Origin: Puniceicoccales bacterium
Lineage (GTDB): Bacteria; Verrucomicrobiota; Verrucomicrobiia; Opitutales; UBA953
DNA: 19,930 nt
Reading direction: 5' to 3'
Assembly: GCA_031279675.1 (NCBI GenBank)
Contig: JAITIB010000086.1
Location: 1 to 19,930 of the forward strand
Numbering within the stretch: position 1 is the first letter of the stretch; every line of letters begins with the position of its first letter. This document shows positions 1 to 7,062 of this stretch, in pieces. A model generated the notes under the pieces. The model searched no databases. It saw only the letters and a program-made list of their open reading frames with translations, and was not told the DNA's origin. The position numbers and the translations under genes were made by a program.

Positions 1-2
1 AC

Positions 3-113
3 GAAGCGCACCTGTTCATCTTTGACCGCGAAAGCGGAAAAAGCTGGGAGGAAAAAATCTGGCACCGCGACGCCACCTCCACCACCCGCCCCACCTCCAT
101 CTGGGGCGCCTGA
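3..113 (+). CDS. C-terminal end of an unrecognised protein (partial)
   Basis: The reading frame is open from the left edge of the window and closes with TGA at 111-113, giving 36 residues that begin EAHLFIFDRESGK and end TSIWGA. I do not recognise the family from this fragment. It is the most likely real frame here because its codons mostly end in C or G like neighbouring genes. The alternative frame 22-213 is a proline-rich string typical of an out-of-frame reading of GC-rich DNA. It carries one copy of the dispersed nonamer GACGCCACC (69-77), read as Asp-Ala-Thr. Confidence 0.6.
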   Translation, partial: EAHLFIFDRESGKSWEEKIWHRDATSTTRPTSIWGA

Positions 114-125
114 TGCCGATCCAAC

Positions 126-153
126 GACATCTCGCTGTGATTTTGGAGATGTC
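126..153. other. Inverted repeat in the 114-275 spacer
   Basis: GACATCTC (126-133) and GAGATGTC (146-153) are perfect 8-bp inverted arms around a 12-nt loop, 13 bp after the stop of the partial upstream gene. A second, shorter stem (GCCGG 172-176 / CCGGC 182-186) follows. There is no T-run after either stem, so this is not a canonical intrinsic terminator. It could be a factor-dependent end or an operator-like site. The rest of the spacer shows nothing recognisable. Confidence 0.35.
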
Positions 154-275
154 ACCGATGTTTTCCCGCTTGCCGGGTCGTCCGGCGGAAGCCATGGCTG
201 CGGAAAATTATGATGACAAGGTCTTGCGGAAAAAAAGCTCGGATTGGACGTGAAAAACAACATTAGCGACAAGCC

Positions 276-2207
276 GTGCTTTATGGAACATTATCCTTCC
301 TTGGCCGCGCCCTCGCCGCCATGCCCGAGCGAGTGCCTGCCGCGGCGGCTCGTTTTGTGGGCTGGGTGATCTACGTGTTTCCGGGCGCGAGGCGCCGTGT
401 GCTGCTGGGCAATCTGCATCATGCGTTTCCTGAAAGATCGGAGCGGTGGCGTCGTGAGGTGGGGCTTGAAAGTTGCCGGCGCATGGTGGAAATGGGGCTT
501 TTCGTGCTTGCATCACCGTATTTCGGCGAGGGGCGGTTGCGGCGCATGTTTCGCACGGATGCGAGTCTGGGCGAAGGTGTGTCGTGTGTTATCCGTTCCG
601 GGGCGCCGACGGTCATTTTGAGCCCGCATTTTTCGTTGATGGAGGCCTTGCCGCTTTTGCGGGCGATCGCGCCCGGGTTTGTTCCCGCGGACATGGAGGT
701 GGGGATTTTTTATCGTCCGTTTGCGAGTGCCTCGCTTGAGCGCTGGGTCAAGGCGACGCGCGAGCGGTTCGGGATGCGTTTGCTTTCGCGCCGGGATGGC
801 TTTGGAGAGGCGATGGCGATTTTGCGCCGGAACGGACGCGTCGTGATTCTTTTTGACCAACATGCCGGCGGGCCCGGCGCGCTCTCACTTTTTTTCGGGC
901 GCCTTGTCTCGACGAGCGAGTTGCCAGGGATTTTGGCCGGGAAGTTCAACGCGGACACAATTGCCATGTATGTGGAGCGCACGGCGTTCTGGCGCGGGAC
1001 GCTCCGGAGTGAGCGCGTCACGACAGCCCCCGCGAGTGCCGATGCTGTCACGGTGGCGGCGAATGTCTGGCTTGAAAACAAGTTGCGCGCGGATGCGAAT
1101 CTTTGCGCGGACTGGCTCTGGTTGCACCGGCGGTGGAAGCTCGGGATGGATGCGCGGCGGCGGTTTGCTCCCGTGAGCCAGCGGCGCGATGTGGTTGGCG
1201 CGACGCTTGAGGCGTGTGGCGCGACGGCGTGTCCGCGACGCGAGCGTGTCTGGGTGCGTGTGCCTGACGAGTTTGCGAACGCGTTGCTGGCGCTTCCGGT
1301 CGTGCGTGCGTTGCGGAGTGCGCGGGTGGATGTGGAGGTGACGCTGTTGGTGCCCGCGGCACAGGTGGCGTTGATTGACGCGTTGAAGGTCGCCGATCGT
1401 GTTCTGGCGGTGCCATCCGGGAATGGATTGGGCCGCTGGAGGTTTTTCTGGCGGATGCGCGGGGCGTTTCCCGACACTTTCGTTGTGCTGGGGAATTCGT
1501 TTTGGCATGATGTGGAGGGGTGGCTGGCGCGCGCGCCGCAACGGTTTGGCATGAGGCGGGGGCGTTGGCAGTGGCGTCCGTTGTCAACGCATGTGTGGAC
1601 GCCACCGCGGGGCACGGATGCCCGGCGGTGTCATCTCACGCGCCAATGGGCGTGGTGGTTGCGGATGGCGCACGGGCTTCCGGAGACGCTGGATTTGGCC
1701 CCGTTGCGTGTGCGTGATGTTTGCCGGGGTGGATTGTTGCTGGATTCCAGGGAGGTGGCGCTGGGGATGGTGCCGCGTGTCGGGTTTTTTCTTGGCGGCG
1801 TGAGCGGGGCCGGGCGGCGTTGGCCGGGCGCGCAGTGGCGGCGGCTGGCCTTGAACTTGCTCGCGCTGCGCTCCGTGAGAATTTGCCTTTTTGGCGCGCA
1901 GCCCCTTGCGCGCGCGGTGGCGGCGGATTTGCCCGAGGGCGTTGTCGAGGATGTCACGGTGGCGGGAAAGGACTGTGCGGTGTTGTTGCGTGCCGTGTCC
2001 GGGTGCCGTTGTCTCGTGGGCGATGCTCCCTCTGCATTGCTTTTGGGAAATCTTCTTGGGGTGCCCGTGATTTGTTTGCTGGATGAGGAAACGGACGTGC
2101 GTTGCGGGCCGATACTTGAGGCGCCGACGGTCATGTTCCGGCTTGGCGGGGACGCCACCGCCAGCCCCGAACACGTCAGTCAGGCTTGCGCGGCCTTTTG
2201 CGCGTAG
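276..2207 (+). CDS. Fused LpxL/HtrB-like lipid A acyltransferase and GT9 (heptosyltransferase-like) protein
   Basis: The 643-residue protein has two parts. Residues 1 to about 295 match the lysophospholipid/lipid A acyltransferase family (LpxL/HtrB), which transfers acyl chains from acyl-ACP to lipid A at the inner membrane. The catalytic HX4E motif is H118-E123, and the family's conserved W-x-H-R-R-W segment is at 282-287. Residues about 322-640 resemble glycosyltransferase family 9: a LALPVVRALR segment near 338-347, a GRRWPGAQW segment near 513-521, and a GDAPSALLLGNLLGVPV segment near 582-598. The GT9 hallmarks are altered: the usual Gly-Asp of the N-terminal loop aligns with A334-N335, and the D-x-G-x-x-H type motif reads DAPSAL at 583-588. 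The start is GTG at 276; an in-frame TAG at 264-266 rules out anything earlier, and the next Met (residue 16) would remove the conserved N-terminal helix. There is no clear ribosome binding site. Codons favour G or T endings, unlike the C-ending neighbours. Substrates are unknown. Confidence 0.85.
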   Translation: MLYGTLSFLGRALAAMPERVPAAAARFVGWVIYVFPGARRRVLLGNLHHAFPERSERWRREVGLESCRRMVEMGLFVLASPYFGEGRLRRMFRTDASLGEGVSCVIRSGAPTVILSPHFSLMEALPLLRAIAPGFVPADMEVGIFYRPFASASLERWVKATRERFGMRLLSRRDGFGEAMAILRRNGRVVILFDQHAGGPGALSLFFGRLVSTSELPGILAGKFNADTIAMYVERTAFWRGTLRSERVTTAPASADAVTVAANVWLENKLRADANLCADWLWLHRRWKLGMDARRRFAPVSQRRDVVGATLEACGATACPRRERVWVRVPDEFANALLALPVVRALRSARVDVEVTLLVPAAQVALIDALKVADRVLAVPSGNGLGRWRFFWRMRGAFPDTFVVLGNSFWHDVEGWLARAPQRFGMRRGRWQWRPLSTHVWTPPRGTDARRCHLTRQWAWWLRMAHGLPETLDLAPLRVRDVCRGGLLLDSREVALGMVPRVGFFLGGVSGAGRRWPGAQWRRLALNLLALRSVRICLFGAQPLARAVAADLPEGVVEDVTVAGKDCAVLLRAVSGCRCLVGDAPSALLLGNLLGVPVICLLDEETDVRCGPILEAPTVMFRLGGDATASPEHVSQACAAFCA

Positions 2208-2308
2208 CGCGGGAAGCGGTTCCGCGGGAGCTAAAGGGTTGACAGTGGTTTTGCCACCCGCAAAGCAAACGGGCGCCTCAACGATTTGAAACCCAATCCG
2301 CCCGTCAC
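2208..2308. other. Spacer with a hairpin and an isolated -35-like hexamer
   Basis: Directly after the stop of the acyltransferase fusion, 2208-2226 can fold into a GC-rich stem with a one-base bulge (CGCGGGAA against TTCCGCG), without a following T-run. TTGACA at 2239-2244 is a perfect -35 consensus, but the position 17 bp downstream reads AAGCAA or similar, not a -10 box, so a promoter for the dUTPase group is only possible. No ribosome binding site precedes the ATG at 2309. Confidence 0.25.
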
Positions 2309-2683
2309 ATGGACAAGCTTGAACACATTTTCCAAATGCAGTCGCGCCTCAATGCGCGCATTGGCGTCCTGCCGCCCGCCGCGGACGATGCCGCCGGCAA
2401 AGCGCAGTGGATCCTCAACTACACCCGTGCCATGCAGCAGGAGCTTGCCGAGCTCATTGATTCCGTCCCGTGGAAATGGTGGGCCAAATACCAGCAATAC
2501 GATGAGCAGAATGCGCGCGTCGAGGTCGTGGATCTTTTCCATTTTCTCGTCTCGCTTGCGCAAACGCTTGGCATGAGCGCGCAGGATGTTTATGACGCGT
2601 ATTTGAAGAAAAACCAAATCAACCACCAGCGGCAGGACTCCGGCTACGCCACCAAGGATGCCAACGATTCCCGCCACATCTGA
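2309..2683 (+). CDS. dut: dUTP diphosphatase, dimeric all-alpha (MazG-like fold) type
   Basis: The 124-residue protein has the signature of the dimeric dUTPase family, which hydrolyses dUTP to dUMP and pyrophosphate and keeps uracil out of DNA. The metal-binding ExxE...ExxD pattern is E45-xx-E48 and E72-xx-D75. The uracil/ribose-binding segments WKWW (55-58) and the C-terminal NQxNxxRQDxGY (102-113) are also present. It is shorter than many dimeric dUTPases but carries all the core motifs. This family is unrelated to the trimeric beta-sheet Dut that most bacteria use; it is common in phages and some bacterial groups. It lies 101 bp after the acyltransferase fusion and 23 bp before the pseudopilin gene. 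Related all-alpha NTP pyrophosphatases could act on other nucleotides, but the WKWW and R-Q-x-x-G-Y elements favour dUTP. Confidence 0.85.
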   Translation: MDKLEHIFQMQSRLNARIGVLPPAADDAAGKAQWILNYTRAMQQELAELIDSVPWKWWAKYQQYDEQNARVEVVDLFHFLVSLAQTLGMSAQDVYDAYLKKNQINHQRQDSGYATKDANDSRHI

Positions 2684-2706
2684 CATTCCAACGCCACCTC
2701 ACGAAC

Positions 2707-3372
2707 ATGCGAAACCGCCGCCGCGCCTTCACCCTTGTTGAGATCCTCTGCGTCATCGCCCTCATCGGCTTCCTTGGCGCGATGGTCCTGTCCATAGCCG
2801 GGCACGTTTACACCTCGCGCAACTCCGCGCGCGCACGTGCGGAAATCCAGATGTTTGGGGTCGCCATCGAGAGCTTCAAACGCACCTACGGCGAATACCC
2901 GCTGCACAACGGCGGCGCCAACGACGATGAGGGCTGGCGGCGCAGCTTCTACGCCTGCCTTTCCGGACTGAAAGTTCTCAAGGTGAAGGAAAACCAGATC
3001 CAGCTCGTCAACTACGAGAACGCCTCGGACGACCCCTCCAAGACGCCTGTGCGCCGCGCATTCCTCTCGGATGCGCAAATCAACACCAACCGCGACGCCA
3101 AGGGCGAGGCGCCCAACGAAAACGAGCGCTACTACGTGGACCCCTGGGAAAACCCCTACGGCTATCGCTACAGCCCGCTTTCCGGCGGCTCTGTTGGCAG
3201 GCAGTGGGAGCGCCCCGGGTATCTGCTCGTGTGCGCGGGAGAAAAACACCGCGACCCCATTGCCAACACCGATTATTTTGTCGGCTCGATGGAAACAACC
3301 GGCGTCGTCCCCAATGACTATTTTGACGACGAATACCGCGCGGACAACATCACCAACTGGCGCCTTGAGTAA
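2707..3372 (+). CDS. Prepilin-type N-terminal cleavage/methylation (pseudopilin-like) protein
   Basis: The 221-residue protein begins with a short basic leader (MRNRRRA) followed by FTLVEILCVIALIGFLGAMVL, the class III signal of type IV pilins and type II secretion pseudopilins. Prepilin peptidase would cut between A7 and F8. E12 is the conserved Glu5 of the mature protein, and residues about 8-32 form the membrane-spanning helix. A GspG-like pattern follows: a helix with IQMFGVAIESFKRTYGEYP (47-65), then a DPWENPYGYRY segment (142-152) typical of the major pseudopilin GspG. No other secretion genes are nearby, so this may be one of the many stand-alone prepilin-like proteins of Verrucomicrobiota and Planctomycetota. 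It lies between dut and rsmD with gaps of 23 and 18 bp, probably co-transcribed. Confidence 0.85.
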   Translation: MRNRRRAFTLVEILCVIALIGFLGAMVLSIAGHVYTSRNSARARAEIQMFGVAIESFKRTYGEYPLHNGGANDDEGWRRSFYACLSGLKVLKVKENQIQLVNYENASDDPSKTPVRRAFLSDAQINTNRDAKGEAPNENERYYVDPWENPYGYRYSPLSGGSVGRQWERPGYLLVCAGEKHRDPIANTDYFVGSMETTGVVPNDYFDDEYRADNITNWRLE

Positions 3373-3390
3373 TCCTCCGCCCCCCCGCCC

Positions 3391-4014
3391 ATGCGCATCA
3401 CAGGAGGCAATGCCCGCGGCATCCCACTCTGCCTGCCCGCACGTGGCGAAATCCGGCCCGCGACGGATTTTTTGCGCGGAGCCGTCTTTTCCTCCCTCGG
3501 CGGACTCGTGTCCGGAGCGCGCGTGCTCGACGCCTTTGCCGGGACAGGCGCCTACGGGCTGGAGGCGTTGAGTCGTGGCGCGGGCAGCGTCTGTTTCATT
3601 GAGAAAAACCCCGCCGCCATCGCGGCCATTCGCGCCAATACCGTTGCCGTGCTGAAGGCATGCCAGACCCCGCGTGTCCCCGGACTCGGAGTTTCGCCGC
3701 CACCGCCACCCCTTGTTCTCACGGCCGACGCACTGGCTTGGGAATGGCGCGATGGCGACGCCACCGGTGCCGGCACGGGATTTGATTTGATTTTTTGCGA
3801 CCCCCCGTGGGCATTATGGACAAGCGTGGCAGGCCCCCTGATCGCCAAGCTTGTCTCGTGGGCGGACAAGAGCGGTGGCGTCGTCCCCAGCATTGTTTTG
3901 GAAGCCCCGGGCGGATGGACGCCACCTGTTCCCTCCGGATGGCAACTGCACCGCCATCTGTCCCGTGGACGCAACCAACCTGCCGCAAGCATTCTCCGCC
4001 CCAGCACCGCGTGA
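3391..4014 (+). CDS. rsmD: RsmD-family 16S rRNA (guanine966-N2)-methyltransferase
   Basis: The 207-residue protein follows the RsmD layout: the MRITGGNARG start, RPATDFLRGAVFSSL (22-36), the SAM-binding motif I DAFAGTGAYGLEALSRGA (47-64), an acidic motif II (E71) and the catalytic DPPW at 137-140. RsmD methylates N2 of G966 in 16S rRNA using SAM. The catalytic tetrapeptide is most often (D/N)PPY; Trp in the last position is tolerated in N-methyltransferases as an aromatic stacking residue. A proline run near 103-107 is an insertion between strands. The gene begins 18 bp after the pseudopilin stop and has no Shine-Dalgarno. It holds three copies of the GACGCCACC nonamer, two of them in inverted orientation 35 bp apart (3874-3882 and 3918-3926). 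Confidence 0.9.
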   Translation: MRITGGNARGIPLCLPARGEIRPATDFLRGAVFSSLGGLVSGARVLDAFAGTGAYGLEALSRGAGSVCFIEKNPAAIAAIRANTVAVLKACQTPRVPGLGVSPPPPPLVLTADALAWEWRDGDATGAGTGFDLIFCDPPWALWTSVAGPLIAKLVSWADKSGGVVPSIVLEAPGGWTPPVPSGWQLHRHLSRGRNQPAASILRPSTA

Positions 4015-4174
4015 ATGCCAAGGAGGACAGGATTTTGCCATGCGCGAGAAGCGCGGCGCCGCAGAAAACCCGCCGCCTTTTGCAGTGAGTTGTGCATTTC
4101 TTTTTCTCGAAGGGAAAGGCGTTTGGGAAAAACTGACTTGGGGCGGAGGATTTGTTCCCAGGCCCGAAATTTAA
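4015..4174. other. Spacer between convergent genes
   Basis: This 160-bp spacer separates convergent rsmD and the CoA-transferase gene. It has a palindromic GCGGCGCCGC near 4051-4060 and several A/T runs, but I see no stem followed by a T-run in either direction that qualifies as an intrinsic terminator. No coding frame with a plausible start and family signature is visible. Confidence 0.3.
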
Positions 4175-5668
4175 TCACAGCAATTCGGCAGCTTTGCGCA
4201 TGTCCTTGTGGCGTTGGAAGGCTTGGTGGAAAATGAACGATTTGTCGGGGTGACAATAGGAATGTGTCTCGCCGCAACTTTTCACGTAGGCGCGCAGGAT
4301 GTCCTTGTATTGCGGGTCAACGCAATTCTCGATGATGGCGTCGGCGCGCCCGCGTGGATCCTTGCCGCGCAAGTCGGCAACACCATGCTCGGTGGCAATC
4401 ACCTGAACGGAGTGCTCGCTATGGTCGAGATGGCTGACAAAGGGGACAATGGTGCTGATGGCGCCGCCTTTTTGAACCGAGGGGCAGGTGAAAATGGACA
4501 GGTGCGCGTTGCGTGTGAAATCACCCGAGCCACCGATGCCGTTCATCATCTGGCGGCCCAGCACGTGGGTGCTGTTGACGTTGCCGCCGATGTCGAGCTC
4601 AAGCGCCGTGTTGATTGCGACGATGCCAAGGCGGCGCACCATTTCGGGGCTGTTGGAGATTTCTTGCGGGCGCAGGACGAGCTTGTCGCGAAAAGCGTCC
4701 CAGTTCGCATAAACACGCTGGATGACGGAGGGAGTGACGGTGAGCGAGGTGCCGCTGGCGAAGGTGATCCGCCCGCGTTCAATGAGTGAGATGACGCCGT
4801 CCTGGATCACCTCGGAATACAGGTCGAAGGCGGGGATATCCTCGTTCTGCGCCATGGCCTCGATGACTGCGTTGGCGATGTTGCCGACACCGGATTGGAA
4901 TGGCAGCCCGTCGGGCAGGCGGCCCGCCTTGCGCTCCGCGGCGAGGAACCGGGCGACGTTGGCGCCGATGGCGCGCGTGACCTCGGTGGTCTCGTCAAAG
5001 CCCCGCACCTCGTCCTCCGCGTTGTTGAGCACGACACCGGCAATGCGCGCGGGGTCTATGCGCACAACGGTGTCCCCGATGCGGCCCCGTGCGCCGAGCA
5101 GAGGGATTTCGCGCCGGGAAGGCGGGTCGGCGGGCTCGTAAATATCGTGCAGTCCGCGCAGGAATGCGGGCTGTTTTGAGTTGAGTTCGAGGATGACCTT
5201 GCCGGCGATGCGCGCAAGTGTGTTGGCGACGCCCACGGAGGTGGTGAGCACGACGCTTCCGTCCGCGCCGATGTCGCAGACCTCAATGACGGCCCAGTCC
5301 ACTTTGCCGAGGAATCCCGCGCGCAGCCACGGCTGCACCTGCGAGAGGTGCATGTCAAAATACACGGTGCGCCCGGCGTTGATGCTTTTGCGCAGCGTGT
5401 CGTTGGATTGGTAGGGGGTGCGCCATGCGATGGCGTCCGCGCTGGCAAGCGCGCCGTCGAGCGAGGGTCCCGTGGAGGCGCCTGTGATGACGCCGATGCG
5501 CCACGGCTTGCCCGCGGCATGGAGGGCGGTGGCACGCGCGGCCATGGCGGTCGGGACGATCTTTGCGGCGCCCGCGGGAGTGAAGCCGCTGAAGCCCACG
5601 GTGGCGCCGTCGTCAATGAGCGAGGCGGCCTCCTCGGCGGTGAGTATCGGGAACGGGAACCGGGACAT
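4175..5668 (-). CDS. Acetyl-CoA hydrolase / succinyl-CoA:acetate CoA-transferase family protein
   Basis: The 497-residue protein matches the class I CoA-transferase/hydrolase family of succinyl-CoA:acetate CoA-transferases (AarC, Cat1) and acetyl-CoA hydrolases (Ach1). The glycine-rich GVGNIANAV is at 260-268, the active-site glutamate in YSEVIQD is E286, and the second glycine loop NGIGGSGDF is at 386-394. Family members move CoA between succinyl-CoA and acetate (or propionate) via a glutamyl-CoA thioester, linking acetate formation or use to the TCA cycle; exact substrates cannot be read here. ATG at 5668 is chosen because family homology starts at MSRFPFPIL; a longer in-frame reading up to 5842 only overlaps rplI and is Ser/Arg-rich nonsense. 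The start lies 4 bp after the rplI stop, so it is probably expressed as the last gene of the ribosomal protein operon. Fermentative acetate or propionate metabolism would fit. Confidence 0.88.
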   Translation of the reverse strand: MSRFPFPILTAEEAASLIDDGATVGFSGFTPAGAAKIVPTAMAARATALHAAGKPWRIGVITGASTGPSLDGALASADAIAWRTPYQSNDTLRKSINAGRTVYFDMHLSQVQPWLRAGFLGKVDWAVIEVCDIGADGSVVLTTSVGVANTLARIAGKVILELNSKQPAFLRGLHDIYEPADPPSRREIPLLGARGRIGDTVVRIDPARIAGVVLNNAEDEVRGFDETTEVTRAIGANVARFLAAERKAGRLPDGLPFQSGVGNIANAVIEAMAQNEDIPAFDLYSEVIQDGVISLIERGRITFASGTSLTVTPSVIQRVYANWDAFRDKLVLRPQEISNSPEMVRRLGIVAINTALELDIGGNVNSTHVLGRQMMNGIGGSGDFTRNAHLSIFTCPSVQKGGAISTIVPFVSHLDHSEHSVQVIATEHGVADLRGKDPRGRADAIIENCVDPQYKDILRAYVKSCGETHSYCHPDKSFIFHQAFQRHKDMRKAAELL

Positions 5669-5672
5669 GTGA

Positions 5673-6221
5673 TTATTCGCCCTTTGGGGTGTGTTTCTTG
5701 GAGCCGCGCCTTTCCTTTGGCTCGTCATCCGCGGCGGAGGGTGCTTCCGGGAGCGCTTCCACGGGATTTTCGGAAACGACTTCGAACTCGAACTCGTGCG
5801 TGAGCGTGCTGTGGAGCTTGATGTGCGCCGTGTGCTTGCCAAGGCCCTTCACGGAACCGTGCGGGAGGTGGATGCGCTTGCGGTCGATGTCCAGGTCTTG
5901 GGCGGCGAGTTTGGCAGCAATGTCGGCAGTGGTGACCGCGCCGAACATTTTTCCACCCTCGCCTGTTTTCACGGGGAAAACGAGCGAGACGGCGGCGAGC
6001 GCCGTGGCGAGGCTTTGGGCGCTTTCGAGCTCGCGGGCTTCGCGGACGACGCGGGCTTTTTGCAAGGCCTCGATGTGCCTGCGGTTGGCGCGGCTTACGG
6101 GAAGCGCGATGCCCTGGGGGAGCAGGCAATTGCGGGCGTATCCGGCGCGGACCTTTACTTGGTCGCCTTCGGCGCCGAGGTTTTCGACGGGTTTCAGGAG
6201 GAGGATTTCGGTGAGTGCCAT
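5673..6221 (-). CDS. rplI: 50S ribosomal protein L9
   Basis: The 182-residue protein starts MALTEILLLKPVENLGAEGDQVKV and has the L9 N-terminal signature with G-D-x-V-x-V-x-x-G-Y-A-R-N (19-31), followed by the long connecting helix and a C-terminal rRNA-binding domain (about 75-150). L9 binds 23S rRNA domain V near the L1 stalk and helps keep frame. Bacterial L9 is usually about 150 residues; a charged, basic tail of about 30 residues (ending KKHTPKGE) is extra. It lies 56 bp after ssb and 4 bp before the CoA-transferase gene. The gene order rpsF-ssb-rplI is classical except that rpsR, normally between ssb and rplI, is missing. Confidence 0.95.
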   Translation of the reverse strand: MALTEILLLKPVENLGAEGDQVKVRAGYARNCLLPQGIALPVSRANRRHIEALQKARVVREARELESAQSLATALAAVSLVFPVKTGEGGKMFGAVTTADIAAKLAAQDLDIDRKRIHLPHGSVKGLGKHTAHIKLHSTLTHEFEFEVVSENPVEALPEAPSAADDEPKERRGSKKHTPKGE

Positions 6222-6277
6222 GGTTGTGCTGGTATTAATATGTGATGGGTTCCAAGTTATGTTTGTGTGAATTGGTT

Positions 6278-6745
6278 TTAGAAGGGGACGTCCTCCTCAA
6301 TGGAGTCGTTGGTCGCGGTGCTTGCGCGCGGCGGGGCGGCGGGGCGGCGGGGCGGCGGGGCGGAATCATCGTAGGAAGCGGTGTTGCCGCCGCCGGCAGC
6401 GGTGGCGTCCCCGCGTCCGCCAATAAAAGTGAAGGTGTCGAGGACGACGACAAGCCTGTTGCGTTTTTCGTTGGTGGTCTTGTCCTGCCACTGGTCGAGC
6501 TTGAGGTGTCCGTCGATGAGAATTGCGCTGCCCTTGGTGCAGTATTTGCCGATGACCTCGGCCTGCTTGCCAAAGCTGTCAATATCCACGAAGAGCGTGT
6601 CATCCCGTGCTTCGCCCTCCTTGGTGGTGTAGCGGCGGTTGACGGCGAGGCCGAACTTGGCGATGACCGTGCCGTTGGGATAGGTGCGCAACTCGGGATC
6701 GCGCGTGAGGTTGCCCGCAAGGATGACTTTGTTATAGGATGCCAT
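6278..6745 (-). CDS. ssb: Single-stranded DNA-binding protein
   Basis: The 155-residue SSB has the OB-fold domain at about 1-108 (MASYNKVILAGNLTRDPE start, FGLAVNR, GKYCTKGSAILIDGHL) and a disordered Gly/Pro/Ala/Arg-rich linker. It ends in the acidic tip EEDVPF, which docks partner proteins such as RecO, PriA and the clamp loader. It coats single-stranded DNA in replication and repair. Its start is 11 bp after the rpsF stop. The linker codons at residues 128-139 contain a four-copy 8-bp repeat with four GGGG runs on the plus (template) strand. Because 8 is not a multiple of three, a copy-number change there would frameshift away the essential acidic tip. Codons 112-114 (Asp-Ala-Thr) are the nonamer GACGCCACC. 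Confidence 0.95.
   Translation of the reverse strand: MASYNKVILAGNLTRDPELRTYPNGTVIAKFGLAVNRRYTTKEGEARDDTLFVDIDSFGKQAEVIGKYCTKGSAILIDGHLKLDQWQDKTTNEKRNRLVVVLDTFTFIGGRGDATAAGGGNTASYDDSAPPPRRPAAPPRASTATNDSIEEDVPF
6331..6363 (+). repeat. Tandem 8-bp repeat GCGGGGCG x4, G-quadruplex candidate inside ssb
   Basis: Four exact copies of GCGGGGCG plus one base. The copies place GGGG runs at 6333-6336, 6341-6344, 6349-6352 and 6357-6360, separated by the identical 4-nt spacer CGGC, which fits the canonical intramolecular G-quadruplex pattern. The G-rich strand is the template strand of ssb. It encodes the APPPRRPAAPPR linker just ahead of the acidic C-terminal tip. Confidence 0.85.
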
Positions 6746-6756
6746 GGCGGAGTCTC

Positions 6757-7062
6757 TCAGGCGGCCTGGATGAGAAGGCGTTTGATGGTGCGGTCGAGGC
6801 GGAGTTTTTCGCGAAAGGCGGACGGCGCGGTGGGGGGGGCGCTGAAGGCGAGCTGGACGTAGATGCCGCCGGGATTTTTCCGATCGGTGACGCGGACAAA
6901 GTTTTTTTGCCCAAGGGATTGCTCGCCGGTGGCGGTGGCCCCGACCGCGCCAAGGGTGTCCTTGAGGCGGGCGAGGACGTTTTCGACGGGCTCGGTGACG
7001 CCGCGCAAATCGAGGATGAGGGTTGCGCGGTAGTTATTGTGCGTGGTGGTGGTGTCGCTCAT
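6757..7062 (-). CDS. rpsF: 30S ribosomal protein S6
   Basis: The 101-residue protein has the S6 ferredoxin-like fold pattern: NNYRATLILDLRG (9-21), a helix with VLARLKDTLGA, a QKNFVRVTDRKNPGGIYVQLAFSA segment (52-75), and a basic end LRLDRTIKRLLIQAA. S6 binds the central domain of 16S rRNA together with S18. Its ATG overlaps the pth stop as ATGA (7059-7062), implying translational coupling, and it is followed by ssb after 11 bp. The N-terminal stretch (SDTTTTHNN) is a short polar extension. No Shine-Dalgarno is visible beyond the coupling arrangement. Confidence 0.93.
   Translation of the reverse strand: MSDTTTTHNNYRATLILDLRGVTEPVENVLARLKDTLGAVGATATGEQSLGQKNFVRVTDRKNPGGIYVQLAFSAPPTAPSAFREKLRLDRTIKRLLIQAA

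Noticed and set aside
126..153. Intrinsic terminator
   Set aside because: The stem is followed by no T-run and has a 12-nt loop.
2239..2268. Promoter based on TTGACA at 2239
   Set aside because: No -10-like hexamer at 16-18 bp downstream; kept only as a note in the spacer entry.
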